A stretch of 64,000 bases of DNA from Streptomyces diastatochromogenes (GTDB lineage: Bacteria > Actinomycetota > Actinomycetes > Streptomycetales > Streptomycetaceae), in assembly GCF_002242805.1 (NCBI RefSeq), contig NZ_MCGQ01000031.1, forward strand, positions 124,001-188,000, in the 5' to 3' direction. Positions 1 through 8,153 of the stretch are shown piece by piece. Both the position numbers and the translations under genes were made by a program. The notes under the pieces are model-generated. The model was not told the DNA's origin. It saw only the letters and a program-made list of their open reading frames with translations, and did no database searches. Within the stretch, counting starts at the first letter, position 1; every line of letters begins with the position of its first letter.

Positions 1-585
1 CGGTCCGGTCGGCGGAGCCTCGCCGTCGCTCTGCTGTGTGGTGCGCTCGGCGCGGCCGTGGCGCTGCTCGCGACCCGGCAGCGCTGGGCGGAGGGCACCG
101 CCACGGTGGCCGGCGGCGCGTTCCCGCTGACCGCCAAGGGCAGCGACGTCACGGGCGTCCCGGCGGCCCTCGCCATAGTGGGCCTCGCCGCGCTCGTCGC
201 CGTCTTCGCCGTCCGCAGGGCGGGCCGCCTCGCCGTCGCCGCGCTGCTCGCCCTCTCCGGCGCGGGCACCGTCGCCGCCGCCCTCATGGGGGCCTCCGAC
301 AGCTCCGCGCTGGACGAGAAGGCCGCCCAGGCCACCGGCGACACCTCGGCCACGGTCGCCGCCCTCAGCCACACCGGCTGGCCGTACGTCGCCGCCGCCG
401 CCGGCGTCCTGATCCTGCTCGCCGGGCTGCTCGCCCTGCGCTACGGCAGCCTGTGGCCCGCCATGTCCGGCCGCTACGAGCGCGGGGCCGACCGCCCGCG
501 GCGCACGGCGCGCCCGGTGGACCCCGAGCGGCCCGAGGAGATCTGGAAGGCCCTCGACCGCGGCGAGGACCCGACCGGGGCCTGA
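1..585 (+). CDS. Trp biosynthesis-associated membrane protein (TIGR02234-like), 5' truncated
   Basis: The reading frame is open from the first base of the window, so the gene begins upstream and only about 194 C-terminal residues are visible. It contains at least three hydrophobic Ala/Leu/Val-rich segments. The first spans the window edge, the next follows the charged stretch RRAGR, and the last lies around the sequence WPYVAAAAGVLILL. A charged, Pro/Arg-rich cytoplasmic tail follows. Actinobacterial membrane proteins of this type sit directly upstream of the HGxxPAAW protein and trpC, and their family (TIGR02234) is named for that context. The biochemical role is unknown. The downstream neighbours here fit this identification. 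Confidence 0.75.
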   Translation, partial: RSGRRSLAVALLCGALGAAVALLATRQRWAEGTATVAGGAFPLTAKGSDVTGVPAALAIVGLAALVAVFAVRRAGRLAVAALLALSGAGTVAAALMGASDSSALDEKAAQATGDTSATVAALSHTGWPYVAAAAGVLILLAGLLALRYGSLWPAMSGRYERGADRPRRTARPVDPERPEEIWKALDRGEDPTGA

Positions 586-726
586 GCGCCCGGGCAGTAC
601 CCCCTTGGCGGTCGCTGGATGTGGCGAACCAGACGCCACCCCCGCGTCCGGCACGCGTGCGCGTACGGGACAATGGACGACGAGCGTCCGGCTCGGACTA
701 GGACACACAGCAACGAGGAGCAAGTC

Positions 727-984
727 ATGGCGGGCAGCAGCCACGGTCACACCCCGGCCGCCTGGACCGGCGTCACCATCGCCTTCATCGGTTTCTGCGT
801 CGCGGGCGCCTTCATGGTGATGGCCCAGCCGATCGGCTTCTGGGCCGGCATGGTGATCGTGGTCCTCGGTGGCGTCGTCGGCTCCGCCATGCGCGCCATG
901 GGCCTCGGCCAGCCGAAGAAGTCAGCCGCCGTCGCGCACGCGACCCCCACCGCGACCCGCGAGCCGGTCACCGCCGAGAGCTGA
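727..984 (+). CDS. HGxxPAAW motif-containing small membrane protein
   Basis: This 85-residue protein starts at an ATG preceded by GAGGAG about six bases upstream. The N-terminus carries the diagnostic HGHTPAAW motif at about residues 6-13. Two hydrophobic segments follow, roughly residues 15-33 and 38-58, and then a polar Ala/Thr-rich tail. Proteins with the HGxxPAAW signature are a conserved actinobacterial family of unknown function, found between the Trp-associated membrane protein and trpC. It is probably an integral membrane protein. Nothing in it suggests an enzyme. Confidence 0.85.
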   Translation: MAGSSHGHTPAAWTGVTIAFIGFCVAGAFMVMAQPIGFWAGMVIVVLGGVVGSAMRAMGLGQPKKSAAVAHATPTATREPVTAES

Positions 985-1524
985 GCACCACCGCTTCCCG
1001 CGAGGGGCGACCGCAACCCGAAGAGGGTACGGGCCGCCCCTTTCGCGTGTTGTGGGGGATCGGGGGCGGGAGCGTGCGTCGCCGATGGCTGCGCGCGGGC
1101 CCGGGTGGGGTAGCTCCGCTGGGGCTGCCCCTTGAGCGTGCTGTCGGGGCGTAGGGCAGGCGGGGGCGTGCTTCGCCGGCTGCTGGTCGCGGGCCGTGCG
1201 AGTCAGCGCCGCCGGGCTGCCGCTTGCGTGTGCCGTGGGGGCATACGGGGGCTGGGGGCGCACGTCGCCGACGGGCGCGGGCCCGGGCGGGTGGCGTTGC
1301 CGGGGCTGCCGCTTGCGGGTGGCGTGGGCGTATCGGGGGCGTGCTTCGCCGGCTGCTGGTCGCGGGCCATGCGAGTCAGTGACGCCAGGGCTGTCCCTTG
1401 CGCGTATCGCGGGCAGGAGGGGGGAGCGTGCGTCGCCGACCGCTGCGCGCAGGCCCGGGCGAGACGGTGCCGCCGAGGACGCCCCTCGCGCGCGTGGCGG
1501 GGGCGTGCGGGGCAGAATGCCAGC
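985..1524. repeat. Repeat-rich non-coding gap with degenerate ~175-bp tandem repeats
   Basis: No convincing gene is seen in these 540 bases. A 46-bp segment at 1161-1206 recurs at 1334-1379 with a single G-to-A change, a period of 173 bp. A second motif, GTCGCCGA followed by a GCGCGGGCCCGGG-like run, recurs near 1078, 1264 and 1432. The region therefore looks like just over two decayed copies of a unit of about 175 bp. Open frames run through it only because of the high GC content. One of them reads into the DUF2752 gene downstream and must not be taken as its N-terminus. Confidence 0.6.
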
Positions 1525-1965
1525 GTGAATGCCGACAGTCGTAGCGCCCCGCGCACCAGCCCGCCGCCCGCCCTGTGGGGGCGGCTCGCTCTTCCGGCCA
1601 GCCTGCTCGCGGCCGTCGGCGGGGCCTTCGCGTACGTCGGCACGGTGGACCCGAACGAGCCCGGCCACTACCCGGTGTGCCCCCTGTACCGGCTGACCGG
1701 CCTGTACTGCCCCGGCTGCGGCGGACTGCGCAGCGCGCACGCCTTCGTCCACGGTGACTTCCTCTCCGCCCTGCACGACAACGCGATGGGCGTCGCCGCC
1801 TACTTCGGCTTCGCGGTGCTGTGGACCGTCTGGGTGGTCCGCGCGGTGCGCGGCCGACGGGTGCGGATCGAACTCGGGCGGGTGCAGATGTGGAGCGTCG
1901 GCGCGTTGCTGCTGGTCTTCACCGTGGTCCGGAACCTGCCGGGCGGCGGCTGGCTGCACCCCTAG
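1525..1965 (+). CDS. DUF2752 family membrane protein
   Basis: A 146-residue protein starting at GTG 1525. The open frame extends further upstream, but that part is made of intergenic repeat sequence. The DUF2752 hallmark is clear: GLYCPGCGGLRSAHAF at about residues 61-76, with paired cysteines and the G-G-x-R segment. One hydrophobic segment precedes it (residues 22-38) and two follow (about 88-106 and 122-137). DUF2752 proteins are small polytopic membrane proteins of unknown function, common next to trpC in actinobacteria. There is no clear ribosome-binding site before the GTG, so the exact start is a best guess. Confidence 0.8.
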   Translation: MNADSRSAPRTSPPPALWGRLALPASLLAAVGGAFAYVGTVDPNEPGHYPVCPLYRLTGLYCPGCGGLRSAHAFVHGDFLSALHDNAMGVAAYFGFAVLWTVWVVRAVRGRRVRIELGRVQMWSVGALLLVFTVVRNLPGGGWLHP

Positions 1966-2022
1966 ACCGCTCTCGTGGACCGCTCCCGGACCGCCCACGG
2001 AATGTCCAGGTCGTGGGACCGG

Positions 2023-2029
2023 TATAGAT
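2023..2029 (+). promoter_or_regulatory. Candidate -10 element upstream of trpC
   Basis: TATAGAT stands out in a GC-rich background about 100 bases upstream of the trpC start. No good -35 hexamer lies at the expected distance. Two small inverted repeats follow in the presumed leader: CTCCG/CGGAG around 2052-2069 and GGGTT/AACCC around 2078-2096. They could form hairpins, but no tryptophan-rich leader peptide accompanies them. Confidence 0.3.
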
Positions 2030-2128
2030 CGGATGCAGGGCCATAGTGGACCTCCGGATACCATCGGAGTGACCAAGGGTTTTCAATCAGAACCCAAAGG
2101 AACAACCGTCTGAAAGGGGGCCGCTCGC

Positions 2129-2938
2129 GTGAGTGTGCTCGACGAGATCATCGACGGAGTCCGTGCCGACCTCGCGGAGCGGCAGGCACGCGTCAGCCTC
2201 GACGAGCTCAAGGAGCGTGCGGCGAAGGCCCCCGCCGCCAAGGACGGGGTTGCCGCGCTCAAGGGCGACGCTGTCAAGGTGATCTGCGAGGTCAAGCGCT
2301 CCAGCCCCTCCAAGGGCGCGCTGGCCGCGATCGCCGACCCGGCCGGGCTCGCCGCGGACTACGAGGCGGGCGGTGCCGCAGTCATCTCCGTCCTCACCGA
2401 ACAGCGCCGCTTCGGCGGCTCGCTGGCCGACCTTGAGGCCGTCCGCGCGCGCGTGGACATCCCCGTCCTGCGCAAGGACTTCATCGTCACGTCGTACCAG
2501 CTGTGGGAGGCCCGGGCGTACGGCGCCGACCTCGTGCTGCTGATCGTGGCCGCCCTGGACCAGCCGGCTCTCGAGTCGCTGATCGAGCGTGCCGTCTCCA
2601 TCGGACTCACCCCGCTCGTCGAGGTGCACGACGAGGAGGAGGTCGAGCGGGCCGTGGCCGCGGGCGCCAAGATCATCGGCGTCAACGCGCGCAACCTGAA
2701 GACCCTGGAGGTCGACCGCGGCACCTTCGAGCGGGTGGCTCCGGAGATCCCCGAGGGCATCATCAAGGTCGCCGAGTCCGGTGTGCGCGGGCCGCACGAC
2801 CTGATCGCGTACGCCAACGCCGGTGCGGACGCGGTCCTGGTGGGCGAGTCCCTGGTCACCGGCAAGGACCCGAAGACCGCGGTCTCCGACCTGGTCGCGG
2901 CGGGCGAGCACCCCGCACTGCGGCACGGCCGAAGCTGA
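2129..2938 (+). CDS. trpC: Indole-3-glycerol phosphate synthase
   Basis: TrpC closes the ring of 1-(2-carboxyphenylamino)-1-deoxyribulose 5-phosphate to give indole-3-glycerol phosphate, the substrate of TrpA. The 269-residue length is normal for a stand-alone TIM-barrel enzyme. Family motifs are present: CEVKRSSPSKG at about residues 53-63, LRKDFIV near 113, GVNARNLKTL near 185, and a phosphate-binding AESGV near 215. The GTG start at 2129 follows GAAAGGGGG. The gene heads the trpC-trpM-trpB-trpA group, in the order found in Streptomyces coelicolor. Confidence 0.97.
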   Translation: MSVLDEIIDGVRADLAERQARVSLDELKERAAKAPAAKDGVAALKGDAVKVICEVKRSSPSKGALAAIADPAGLAADYEAGGAAVISVLTEQRRFGGSLADLEAVRARVDIPVLRKDFIVTSYQLWEARAYGADLVLLIVAALDQPALESLIERAVSIGLTPLVEVHDEEEVERAVAAGAKIIGVNARNLKTLEVDRGTFERVAPEIPEGIIKVAESGVRGPHDLIAYANAGADAVLVGESLVTGKDPKTAVSDLVAAGEHPALRHGRS

Positions 2939-2959
2939 TCAACGGCTAGGCTTGCCGCG

Positions 2960-3190
2960 ATGACTCCGACCACGCCCGTCAAGGCCGCGGACCGGTACGC
3001 CCGCCTCGCGCGCGGCTGCCGCCCGCGTGGCTGCCGCGCGCCCGCCCGCAGGGTGCACGGCCGACGGGTGCGGTACGTCATCGGTGACGAGCCCGGGCAG
3101 GTCAACGGCATGCGATGGCAGCGCCCCCTCGGGGGCGCGGGGCAGTGCCCGAATACGCGGCTCCGCCGCGTGGGCGCGACCAGCCACTGA
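2960..3190 (+). CDS. trpM: Tryptophan biosynthesis modulator TrpM
   Basis: A 76-residue basic protein between trpC and trpB. Its core, with ARGCRPRGCRAPARRVHGRR and VRYVIGDEPGQVNGMRW, is highly characteristic of the small Streptomyces protein TrpM (formerly TrpX). TrpM has been reported in S. coelicolor to modulate tryptophan production and differentiation. The conserved part ends near residue 53. The remaining C-terminal residues are encoded by a Streptomyces dispersed repeat (3118-3190), so the tail probably varies between strains. There is no strong Shine-Dalgarno before ATG 2960. The 21-base gap to trpC suggests coupled translation. Confidence 0.85.
   Translation: MTPTTPVKAADRYARLARGCRPRGCRAPARRVHGRRVRYVIGDEPGQVNGMRWQRPLGGAGQCPNTRLRRVGATSH
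3112..3190 (+). repeat. Streptomyces dispersed intergenic repeat overlapping the trpM 3' end
   Basis: The segment contains a hairpin of the CGCCCCCTCGGGGGCG type, followed by GCGGGGCAGTGCCCGA and a GGGCGCGACCAGCCACTGA end. It matches by eye the recurrent Streptomyces element with a GGGGCGCGGGGAACTGCGCGACCAGCCA-like core. It runs in frame through the trpM C-terminus. I identify it from memory of the genus pattern, not from a database search. Confidence 0.5.
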
Positions 3191-3269
3191 CGGTCGGCAC
3201 TCGACCGACAAAACCCCGCCCCCACGGCGACCAGTGCTGTTCACACACCACTCACCGTGAGGATTTCGC

Positions 3270-4553
3270 ATGCCCAGCCAGTTCTTCATCCCTGACCCCG
3301 AGGGTCAGGTCCCGAGCGTGGAAGGCTACTTCGGCGCCTTCGGCGGCAAGTTCATCCCGGAGGCCCTCGTCGCCGCCGTGGACGAGGTCGCCGTCGAGTA
3401 CGAGAAGGCGAAGCACGACCCCGAGTTCGCCCGCGAGCTCGACGACCTGCTCGTCAACTACACCGGCCGCCCCAGCGCCCTGACCGAGGTGCCGAGGTTC
3501 GCCGAACACGCCGGCGGTGCCCGGGTGTTCCTCAAGCGGGAAGACCTGAACCACACCGGCTCCCACAAGATCAACAACGTGCTCGGCCAGGCGCTGCTCA
3601 CCAAGCGCATGGGCAAGACCCGCGTCATCGCGGAGACCGGCGCCGGCCAGCACGGCGTCGCCACGGCCACCGCCTGCGCCCTCTTCGGCCTCGACTGCAC
3701 CATCTACATGGGCGAGATCGACACCCAGCGCCAGGCCCTCAACGTGGCCCGTATGCGCATGCTCGGCGCCGAGGTCGTCGCCGTGAAGTCCGGCAGCCGC
3801 ACGCTGAAGGACGCCATCAACGAGGCGTTCCGGGACTGGGTCGCCAACGTCGACCACACCCACTACCTGTTCGGTACGGTCGCCGGCCCGCACCCCTTCC
3901 CGGCCATGGTCCGCGACTTCCACCGGGTGATCGGCGTGGAGGCGCGGCGCCAGCTCCTGGAGCGCGCCGGCCGGCTCCCCGACGCCGCCGTCGCCTGCGT
4001 CGGCGGCGGCTCCAACGCCATCGGCCTCTTCCACGCCTTCATCCCCGACGAGGGCGTCCGCCTGATCGGCTGCGAGCCGGCCGGGCACGGCGTGGAGACC
4101 GGCGAGCACGCGGCCACCCTGACCGCGGGCGAGCCCGGCATCCTGCACGGCTCCCGCTCCTACGTCCTGCAGGACGACGAGGGCCAGATCACCGAGCCGT
4201 ACTCCATCTCGGCCGGTCTGGACTACCCGGGCGTCGGCCCGGAGCACTCCTACCTGCGCGACAGCGGCCGCGGCGAGTACCGCGCGATCACCGACGACGC
4301 CGCCATGCAGGCCCTGCGCCTGCTGTCGCGGACCGAGGGCATCATCCCGGCCATCGAGAGCGCCCACGCCCTGGCCGGCGCCCTGGAGGTCGGCAAGGAG
4401 CTGGGCAAGGACGGGCTGATCGTGGTCAACCTGTCCGGCCGCGGCGACAAGGACATGGACACCGCGGCGCGCTACTTCGGCCTCTACGACACCGACGCCG
4501 AGGTGGCCGCCAACGAAGCCGACACCGCCGAGATCGAGGGGGACGCCAAGTGA
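3270..4553 (+). CDS. trpB: Tryptophan synthase beta subunit
   Basis: TrpB condenses indole with L-serine, using PLP, to make L-tryptophan. It acts as an alpha2-beta2 complex with TrpA. The 427-residue protein has the PLP-lysine motif HTGSHKINN (Lys at about residue 100), the indole/serine-site GAGQHGVATA, and the phosphate-binding GGGSNAIG loop near 248. The ATG start follows GTGAGGAT. Its stop overlaps the trpA start by four bases (GTGA), so the two subunits are translationally coupled, as expected for a stoichiometric complex. Confidence 0.98.
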   Translation: MPSQFFIPDPEGQVPSVEGYFGAFGGKFIPEALVAAVDEVAVEYEKAKHDPEFARELDDLLVNYTGRPSALTEVPRFAEHAGGARVFLKREDLNHTGSHKINNVLGQALLTKRMGKTRVIAETGAGQHGVATATACALFGLDCTIYMGEIDTQRQALNVARMRMLGAEVVAVKSGSRTLKDAINEAFRDWVANVDHTHYLFGTVAGPHPFPAMVRDFHRVIGVEARRQLLERAGRLPDAAVACVGGGSNAIGLFHAFIPDEGVRLIGCEPAGHGVETGEHAATLTAGEPGILHGSRSYVLQDDEGQITEPYSISAGLDYPGVGPEHSYLRDSGRGEYRAITDDAAMQALRLLSRTEGIIPAIESAHALAGALEVGKELGKDGLIVVNLSGRGDKDMDTAARYFGLYDTDAEVAANEADTAEIEGDAK

Positions 4554-5368
4554 GCGGGAACATTCAGCTGCTGTCCGACACCCTCGCCGCCGCCAAGGCG
4601 GAGGGGCGCTCCGCCCTCATCGCCTACCTCCCGGCCGGCTTCCCCACCGTGGACGGCGGCATCGAGGCGATCAAGGCCGTCTTCGACGGCGGCGCCGACG
4701 TCGTCGAGGTCGGTCTGCCGCACAGCGACCCGGTCCTCGACGGCCCGGTGATCCAGACCGCCGACGACATCGCCCTGCGCGGCGGGGTCAGGATCGCGGA
4801 CGTCATGCGGACGGTGCGCGAGGCGCACGAGGCGACCGGGAAGCCGGTGCTCGTGATGACGTACTGGAACCCCATCGACCGCTACGGCGTCGAGCGCTTC
4901 ACCGCCGAGCTGGCCGAGGCGGGCGGCGCGGGCTGCATCCTGCCCGACCTGCCGGTCCAGGAGGCGGGCCTGTGGAGGGAGCACGCGGAGAAGCACGGCC
5001 TCGCCACCGTCTTCGTCGTCGCCCCGAGCAGCAAGGACGCGCGGCTCGCCCAGATCACCGCGGCGGGCAGCGGCTTCGTCTACGCGGCCTCGCTGATGGG
5101 TGTCACCGGCACCCGTGCGTCGGTCGGTGCGCAGGCCCACGACCTGGTCGAGCGCACCCGGGCCACCGGCACCGCGCTGCCGGTGTGCGTCGGCCTCGGC
5201 GTCTCCGACGCGGCCCAGGCCGCCGAGGTCGCCGGCTTCGCCGACGGTGTCATCGTCGGCTCGGCGTTCGTGAAGCGGATGCTGGACGCCCCGGACCACG
5301 CCTCCGGCCTCGACGCCGTGCGCGGGCTCGCGGGCGAGCTGGCGAAGGGCGTACGCGGACAGGCGTAG
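4550..5368 (+). CDS. trpA: Tryptophan synthase alpha subunit
   Basis: TrpA cleaves indole-3-glycerol phosphate to indole and glyceraldehyde 3-phosphate and channels indole to TrpB. The 272-residue TIM-barrel protein carries YLPAGFPTVDGG near residue 24 and the catalytic-region motif VEVGLPHSDPVLDGP near residue 52, where Glu and Asp are the expected acid/base pair. ASLMGVTGTR near residue 180 is the usual substrate loop. The GTG start overlaps the trpB stop (GTGA). Confidence 0.97.
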   Translation: MSGNIQLLSDTLAAAKAEGRSALIAYLPAGFPTVDGGIEAIKAVFDGGADVVEVGLPHSDPVLDGPVIQTADDIALRGGVRIADVMRTVREAHEATGKPVLVMTYWNPIDRYGVERFTAELAEAGGAGCILPDLPVQEAGLWREHAEKHGLATVFVVAPSSKDARLAQITAAGSGFVYAASLMGVTGTRASVGAQAHDLVERTRATGTALPVCVGLGVSDAAQAAEVAGFADGVIVGSAFVKRMLDAPDHASGLDAVRGLAGELAKGVRGQA

Positions 5369-5430
5369 TCCGAACGGGTGGACCTCAGGCCGGGGAGGCG
5401 CGCTGCGCCTCCCCGGTTCGTTCTGGGGGT

Positions 5431-6204
5431 GTGAGCGAGAAGAACCGTGACGGAAAGCGCACCGCCCGGGAGCGGCTGGCGGTCGAGCGCGAGAAGCAGA
5501 AGGCCGCGGAGAAGCGACGGCGCGCGCTGATCGTGGGCGCGAGCGTCGTCTGCGTCCTGGGGCTCGCGGCGGTGATCGGCGTGATCGCCGCCAACTCGGG
5601 CAAGGAGAAGAGCAGCAGCGCGGGCCCGGTCGTGGCGCCCTCGGGCGCGCAGGGCAAGGACAGTCTCGCGATCCCGGTCGGCAAGGACGGCGCCAAGGCG
5701 ACACTCACGGTCTGGGAGGACTTCCGCTGCCCGGCCTGCCAGGCCTTCGAGACGATGTACCGGCCCACGCTCCACGAACTCACCGACGCGGGCAAGCTCA
5801 GAGTCGAGTACCACCTGGTCCGGCTGATCGACGGCAATCTCGGCGGCACCGGCTCCCTGCGCGCCGCCAACGCCGCCGCCTGCGCCCAGGACGCCGGAAA
5901 GTTCCGCGACTACCACGACGTGCTCTACGAGAACCAGCCCAAAGAGACCGACGACACCTTCGCGGACAACGCCAAGCTGATCCAGCTGGCCGGCAAGGTG
6001 AAGGGCCTCGACACCCCCGCCTTCCAGAAGTGCGTCAAGGACGGCACCCACGACAGCTGGGTGAACAAGTCCCACAAGGCCTTCCAGGCCGGCGGCTTCA
6101 GCGGCACGCCCACCGTCCTGTTCGGCGGCAAGAACATCTACGCGGACCAGACGATGACCCCGGCGAAGCTGAAGCAGATGGTGGAGGAGGCGAACCGCGG
6201 GTAA
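5431..6204 (+). CDS. Membrane-anchored DsbA-family thioredoxin-like protein
   Basis: The start is GTG 5431, preceded by a GGGGGT stretch. This gives 257 residues: a strongly charged cytoplasmic N-terminus (residues 1-31), one transmembrane anchor (about 32-54), a Ser-rich linker and an extracytoplasmic thioredoxin fold. The active-site motif CPAC lies at about residues 100-103, and a cis-Pro loop (GTPTVLFGG) near 225. An extra Cys pair (AAACAQ and FQKCVK) may form a structural disulfide. DsbA-like proteins with this topology act in thiol-disulfide exchange outside the membrane. The location between trpA and lgt is the normal Streptomyces arrangement. Confidence 0.88.
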   Translation: MSEKNRDGKRTARERLAVEREKQKAAEKRRRALIVGASVVCVLGLAAVIGVIAANSGKEKSSSAGPVVAPSGAQGKDSLAIPVGKDGAKATLTVWEDFRCPACQAFETMYRPTLHELTDAGKLRVEYHLVRLIDGNLGGTGSLRAANAAACAQDAGKFRDYHDVLYENQPKETDDTFADNAKLIQLAGKVKGLDTPAFQKCVKDGTHDSWVNKSHKAFQAGGFSGTPTVLFGGKNIYADQTMTPAKLKQMVEEANRG

Positions 6205-6288
6205 GCGTGTTTCTCACGTCCCCGTTATGGACCCGTAGCCGGGCTGCTTGCCGTCCCCACGGCCCGGCACGGTAGCGTCGACCTTGCC

Positions 6289-7272
6289 ATGGAACTTGCC
6301 TACATTCCCAGTCCGTCGCGCGGGGTCTGGAACCTCGGTCCGATCCCGCTGCGCGCCTACGCCTTCTGCATCATCATCGGCGTCTTCGTCGCCGTCTGGC
6401 TCGGCAACAGGCGCTGGATCGCCCGGGGCGGGCGAGCCGGCACGGTTGCCGACATCGCCGTATGGGCCGTTCCCTTCGGTCTCGTCGGCGGTCGGCTCTA
6501 CCACGTGATCACGGACTACGAGCTGTACTTCAGCGCGGGCCGTGACTGGGTGGACGCCTTCAAGGTGTGGGAGGGCGGCCTCGGTATCTGGGGCGCGATC
6601 GCGCTCGGCGCGGTGGGCGCCTGGATCGGCTGCCGGCGCCGGGGCATCCCGCTGCCCGCCTACGCCGACGCCATCGCCCCCGGCATCGCCTTCGCGCAGG
6701 CCATCGGCCGCTGGGGCAACTGGTTCAACCAGGAGCTGTACGGGCGCGAGACGCATGTTCCGTGGGCGCTGCACATCACCTCCTCCGAGGGCGGCCGGGT
6801 GCCGGGCTACTACCACCCGACCTTCCTCTACGAGTCCCTGTGGTGCATCGGCGTCGCCCTCCTGGTCATCTGGGCCGACCGCCGCTTCCAGCTGGGCCAC
6901 GGCCGGGCCTTCGCCCTGTACGTCGCCGCGTACTGCGTGGGCCGCGGCTGGATCGAGTACATGCGCGTCGACGACGCCCACCACATCCTGGGCCTCCGCC
7001 TCAACGACTGGACCGCGATGATCGTGTTCCTGCTGGCGGTGACGTACATCGTGGTGTCGGCGAAGAAGCGGCCCGGCCGGGAGGCGGTTGTCGAACCGGG
7101 TGCCTCCGACGGTCCGGCCGAGGACGCCTCAGGTGCTGAGGCCGACGGTGAGGAAGCCGACACCAAGGCCGACGCCAAGGCCGACGCCGAGGCCGACACC
7201 GAGGTCGAGGACAAGGCCGAGCCGGATGCCGTGGAGGCGAAGGACGAGCCGGAGTCGGCGAAGAAGAGCTGA
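6289..7272 (+). CDS. lgt: Prolipoprotein diacylglyceryl transferase
   Basis: Lgt transfers diacylglycerol from phosphatidylglycerol to the lipobox cysteine of prolipoproteins in the membrane. The 327-residue protein has about seven hydrophobic segments. It carries the signature RWGNWFNQELYG near residue 140, the VGGRLYHVI motif near 67 and a C-terminal GRGWIEYMR motif. The last 60 or so residues form a low-complexity Ala/Asp/Glu/Lys tail with ADAKADAEADTE-like repeats. This tail is absent from compact Lgt proteins but common in Streptomyces. The window contains at least one candidate client, the GH113-like lipoprotein gene at 28319-29383. Confidence 0.97.
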   Translation: MELAYIPSPSRGVWNLGPIPLRAYAFCIIIGVFVAVWLGNRRWIARGGRAGTVADIAVWAVPFGLVGGRLYHVITDYELYFSAGRDWVDAFKVWEGGLGIWGAIALGAVGAWIGCRRRGIPLPAYADAIAPGIAFAQAIGRWGNWFNQELYGRETHVPWALHITSSEGGRVPGYYHPTFLYESLWCIGVALLVIWADRRFQLGHGRAFALYVAAYCVGRGWIEYMRVDDAHHILGLRLNDWTAMIVFLLAVTYIVVSAKKRPGREAVVEPGASDGPAEDASGAEADGEEADTKADAKADAEADTEVEDKAEPDAVEAKDEPESAKKS

Positions 7273-7291
7273 CGACTGGTTGTACGACACC

Positions 7292-7321
7292 GAGGGCGCC
7301 CGGAATCTTCTGGGCGCCCTC
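7292..7321. terminator. Bidirectional hairpin between lgt and the CoA lyase gene
   Basis: GAGGGCGCCC (7292-7301) pairs perfectly with GGGCGCCCTC (7312-7321) around a 10-base loop. It sits in the short gap between two convergent genes, so it can terminate both. There is no T-tract, as is common in Streptomyces. Confidence 0.7.
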
Positions 7322-7340
7322 AGTGTGTGGGGGAAGAAGT

Positions 7341-8153
7341 TCAGCGACTCCGCCCCAACGACAGGGTCCGCTGCGCCGCCGCCACCACCGCCGCGTCGAC
7401 GAAGCGGCCGTCGGGGAGGGCCTGGGCGCCCTCGTTCGTCGCCGCTGCCTTGATGATCGTTTCCGCTGCCTCGATCTCCGCGTACGTGGGCAGATACGCC
7501 CGCTCGATCACCGGCAGCTGCCGCGGGTGGATCGCCGCGCGGCCCAGGAAGCCGAGGGCGCGGCCGCGGGCGCAGGAGGTGGCCAGGCCGTCCAGGTCGC
7601 GGATGTCGGGGTGGACGGACTGGGGCGGCGGTGCCAGGCCGGCCGCGCGGGCGGCGACGACCACCCGCGAGCGGGGCCAGTCGAGACCCGCGTCGGCCCG
7701 TACGCCCAGGTCGGCCCGGAGGTCGGCCTCGCCGAGGGAGACGCCCCGCAGGGACGGGTGGGCGGTGGCGATGGCGAAGGCGTGCTCGATGCCGAGGGCC
7801 GACTCCAGCAGGGCGTACAGGGGGACGGGCGTGGCCACGGCGACCTGCCTGATCTGGCCCGGGGACGTCACCTTCGGGAGCCGTAGCCCGGACATGCCCG
7901 GCAGCGTGGCCAGCGCCGTCAGGTCGGCGGCCGCCCAGGGGCCGTCGAGGGCGTTGACGCGGACGTGGACCGGGACGGGCTGCGGCTCGCCCAGACGCTC
8001 GGCCGTGGCCGCGCGCGCGTACTCCTTGCGGTCGGGGGCGACCGCGTCCTCCAGGTCGATCACCACCACGTCGGCGCCCGCGGCCAGCGCCTTGGCCACG
8101 ACGTGCGGGCGGTCGCCGGGGACGTACAGCCAGGTCAGCGGGAACGGCGTCAC
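7341..8153 (-). CDS. CitE-like HpcH/HpaI-family CoA ester lyase
   Basis: A 270-residue lyase of the citrate lyase beta/citramalyl-CoA/malyl-CoA family, expected to cleave or form a C-C bond in a CoA thioester with Mg2+. Visible motifs are LYVPGDRP near residue 9, the metal-binding VVIDLEDAV near 31-39, and substrate-binding RVNALDGP near 67. The GTG start overlaps the stop of the upstream CoA-transferase gene (GTGA), so the two are probably coupled. The pairing resembles itaconate/citramalate pathways (CoA-transferase plus citramalyl-CoA lyase), but no hydratase is adjacent. The exact substrate cannot be read from sequence. Confidence 0.85.
   Translation of the reverse strand: MTPFPLTWLYVPGDRPHVVAKALAAGADVVVIDLEDAVAPDRKEYARAATAERLGEPQPVPVHVRVNALDGPWAAADLTALATLPGMSGLRLPKVTSPGQIRQVAVATPVPLYALLESALGIEHAFAIATAHPSLRGVSLGEADLRADLGVRADAGLDWPRSRVVVAARAAGLAPPPQSVHPDIRDLDGLATSCARGRALGFLGRAAIHPRQLPVIERAYLPTYAEIEAAETIIKAAATNEGAQALPDGRFVDAAVVAAAQRTLSLGRSR

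Noticed and set aside
1132..1524. An N-terminal extension of the DUF2752 protein
   Set aside because: The upstream frame is made of intergenic repeats, Arg/Gly-rich and without homology features. The GTG at 1525 gives the normal family length.
1966..2128. A tryptophan attenuator leader peptide before trpC
   Set aside because: No short frame with consecutive Trp codons follows a ribosome-binding site, and no T-box-like element is seen. Only weak hairpins are present.
3027..3260. Alternative small frames overlapping trpM
   Set aside because: They lack ribosome-binding sites and any recognisable motif, while the 2960-3190 frame carries the conserved TrpM core.
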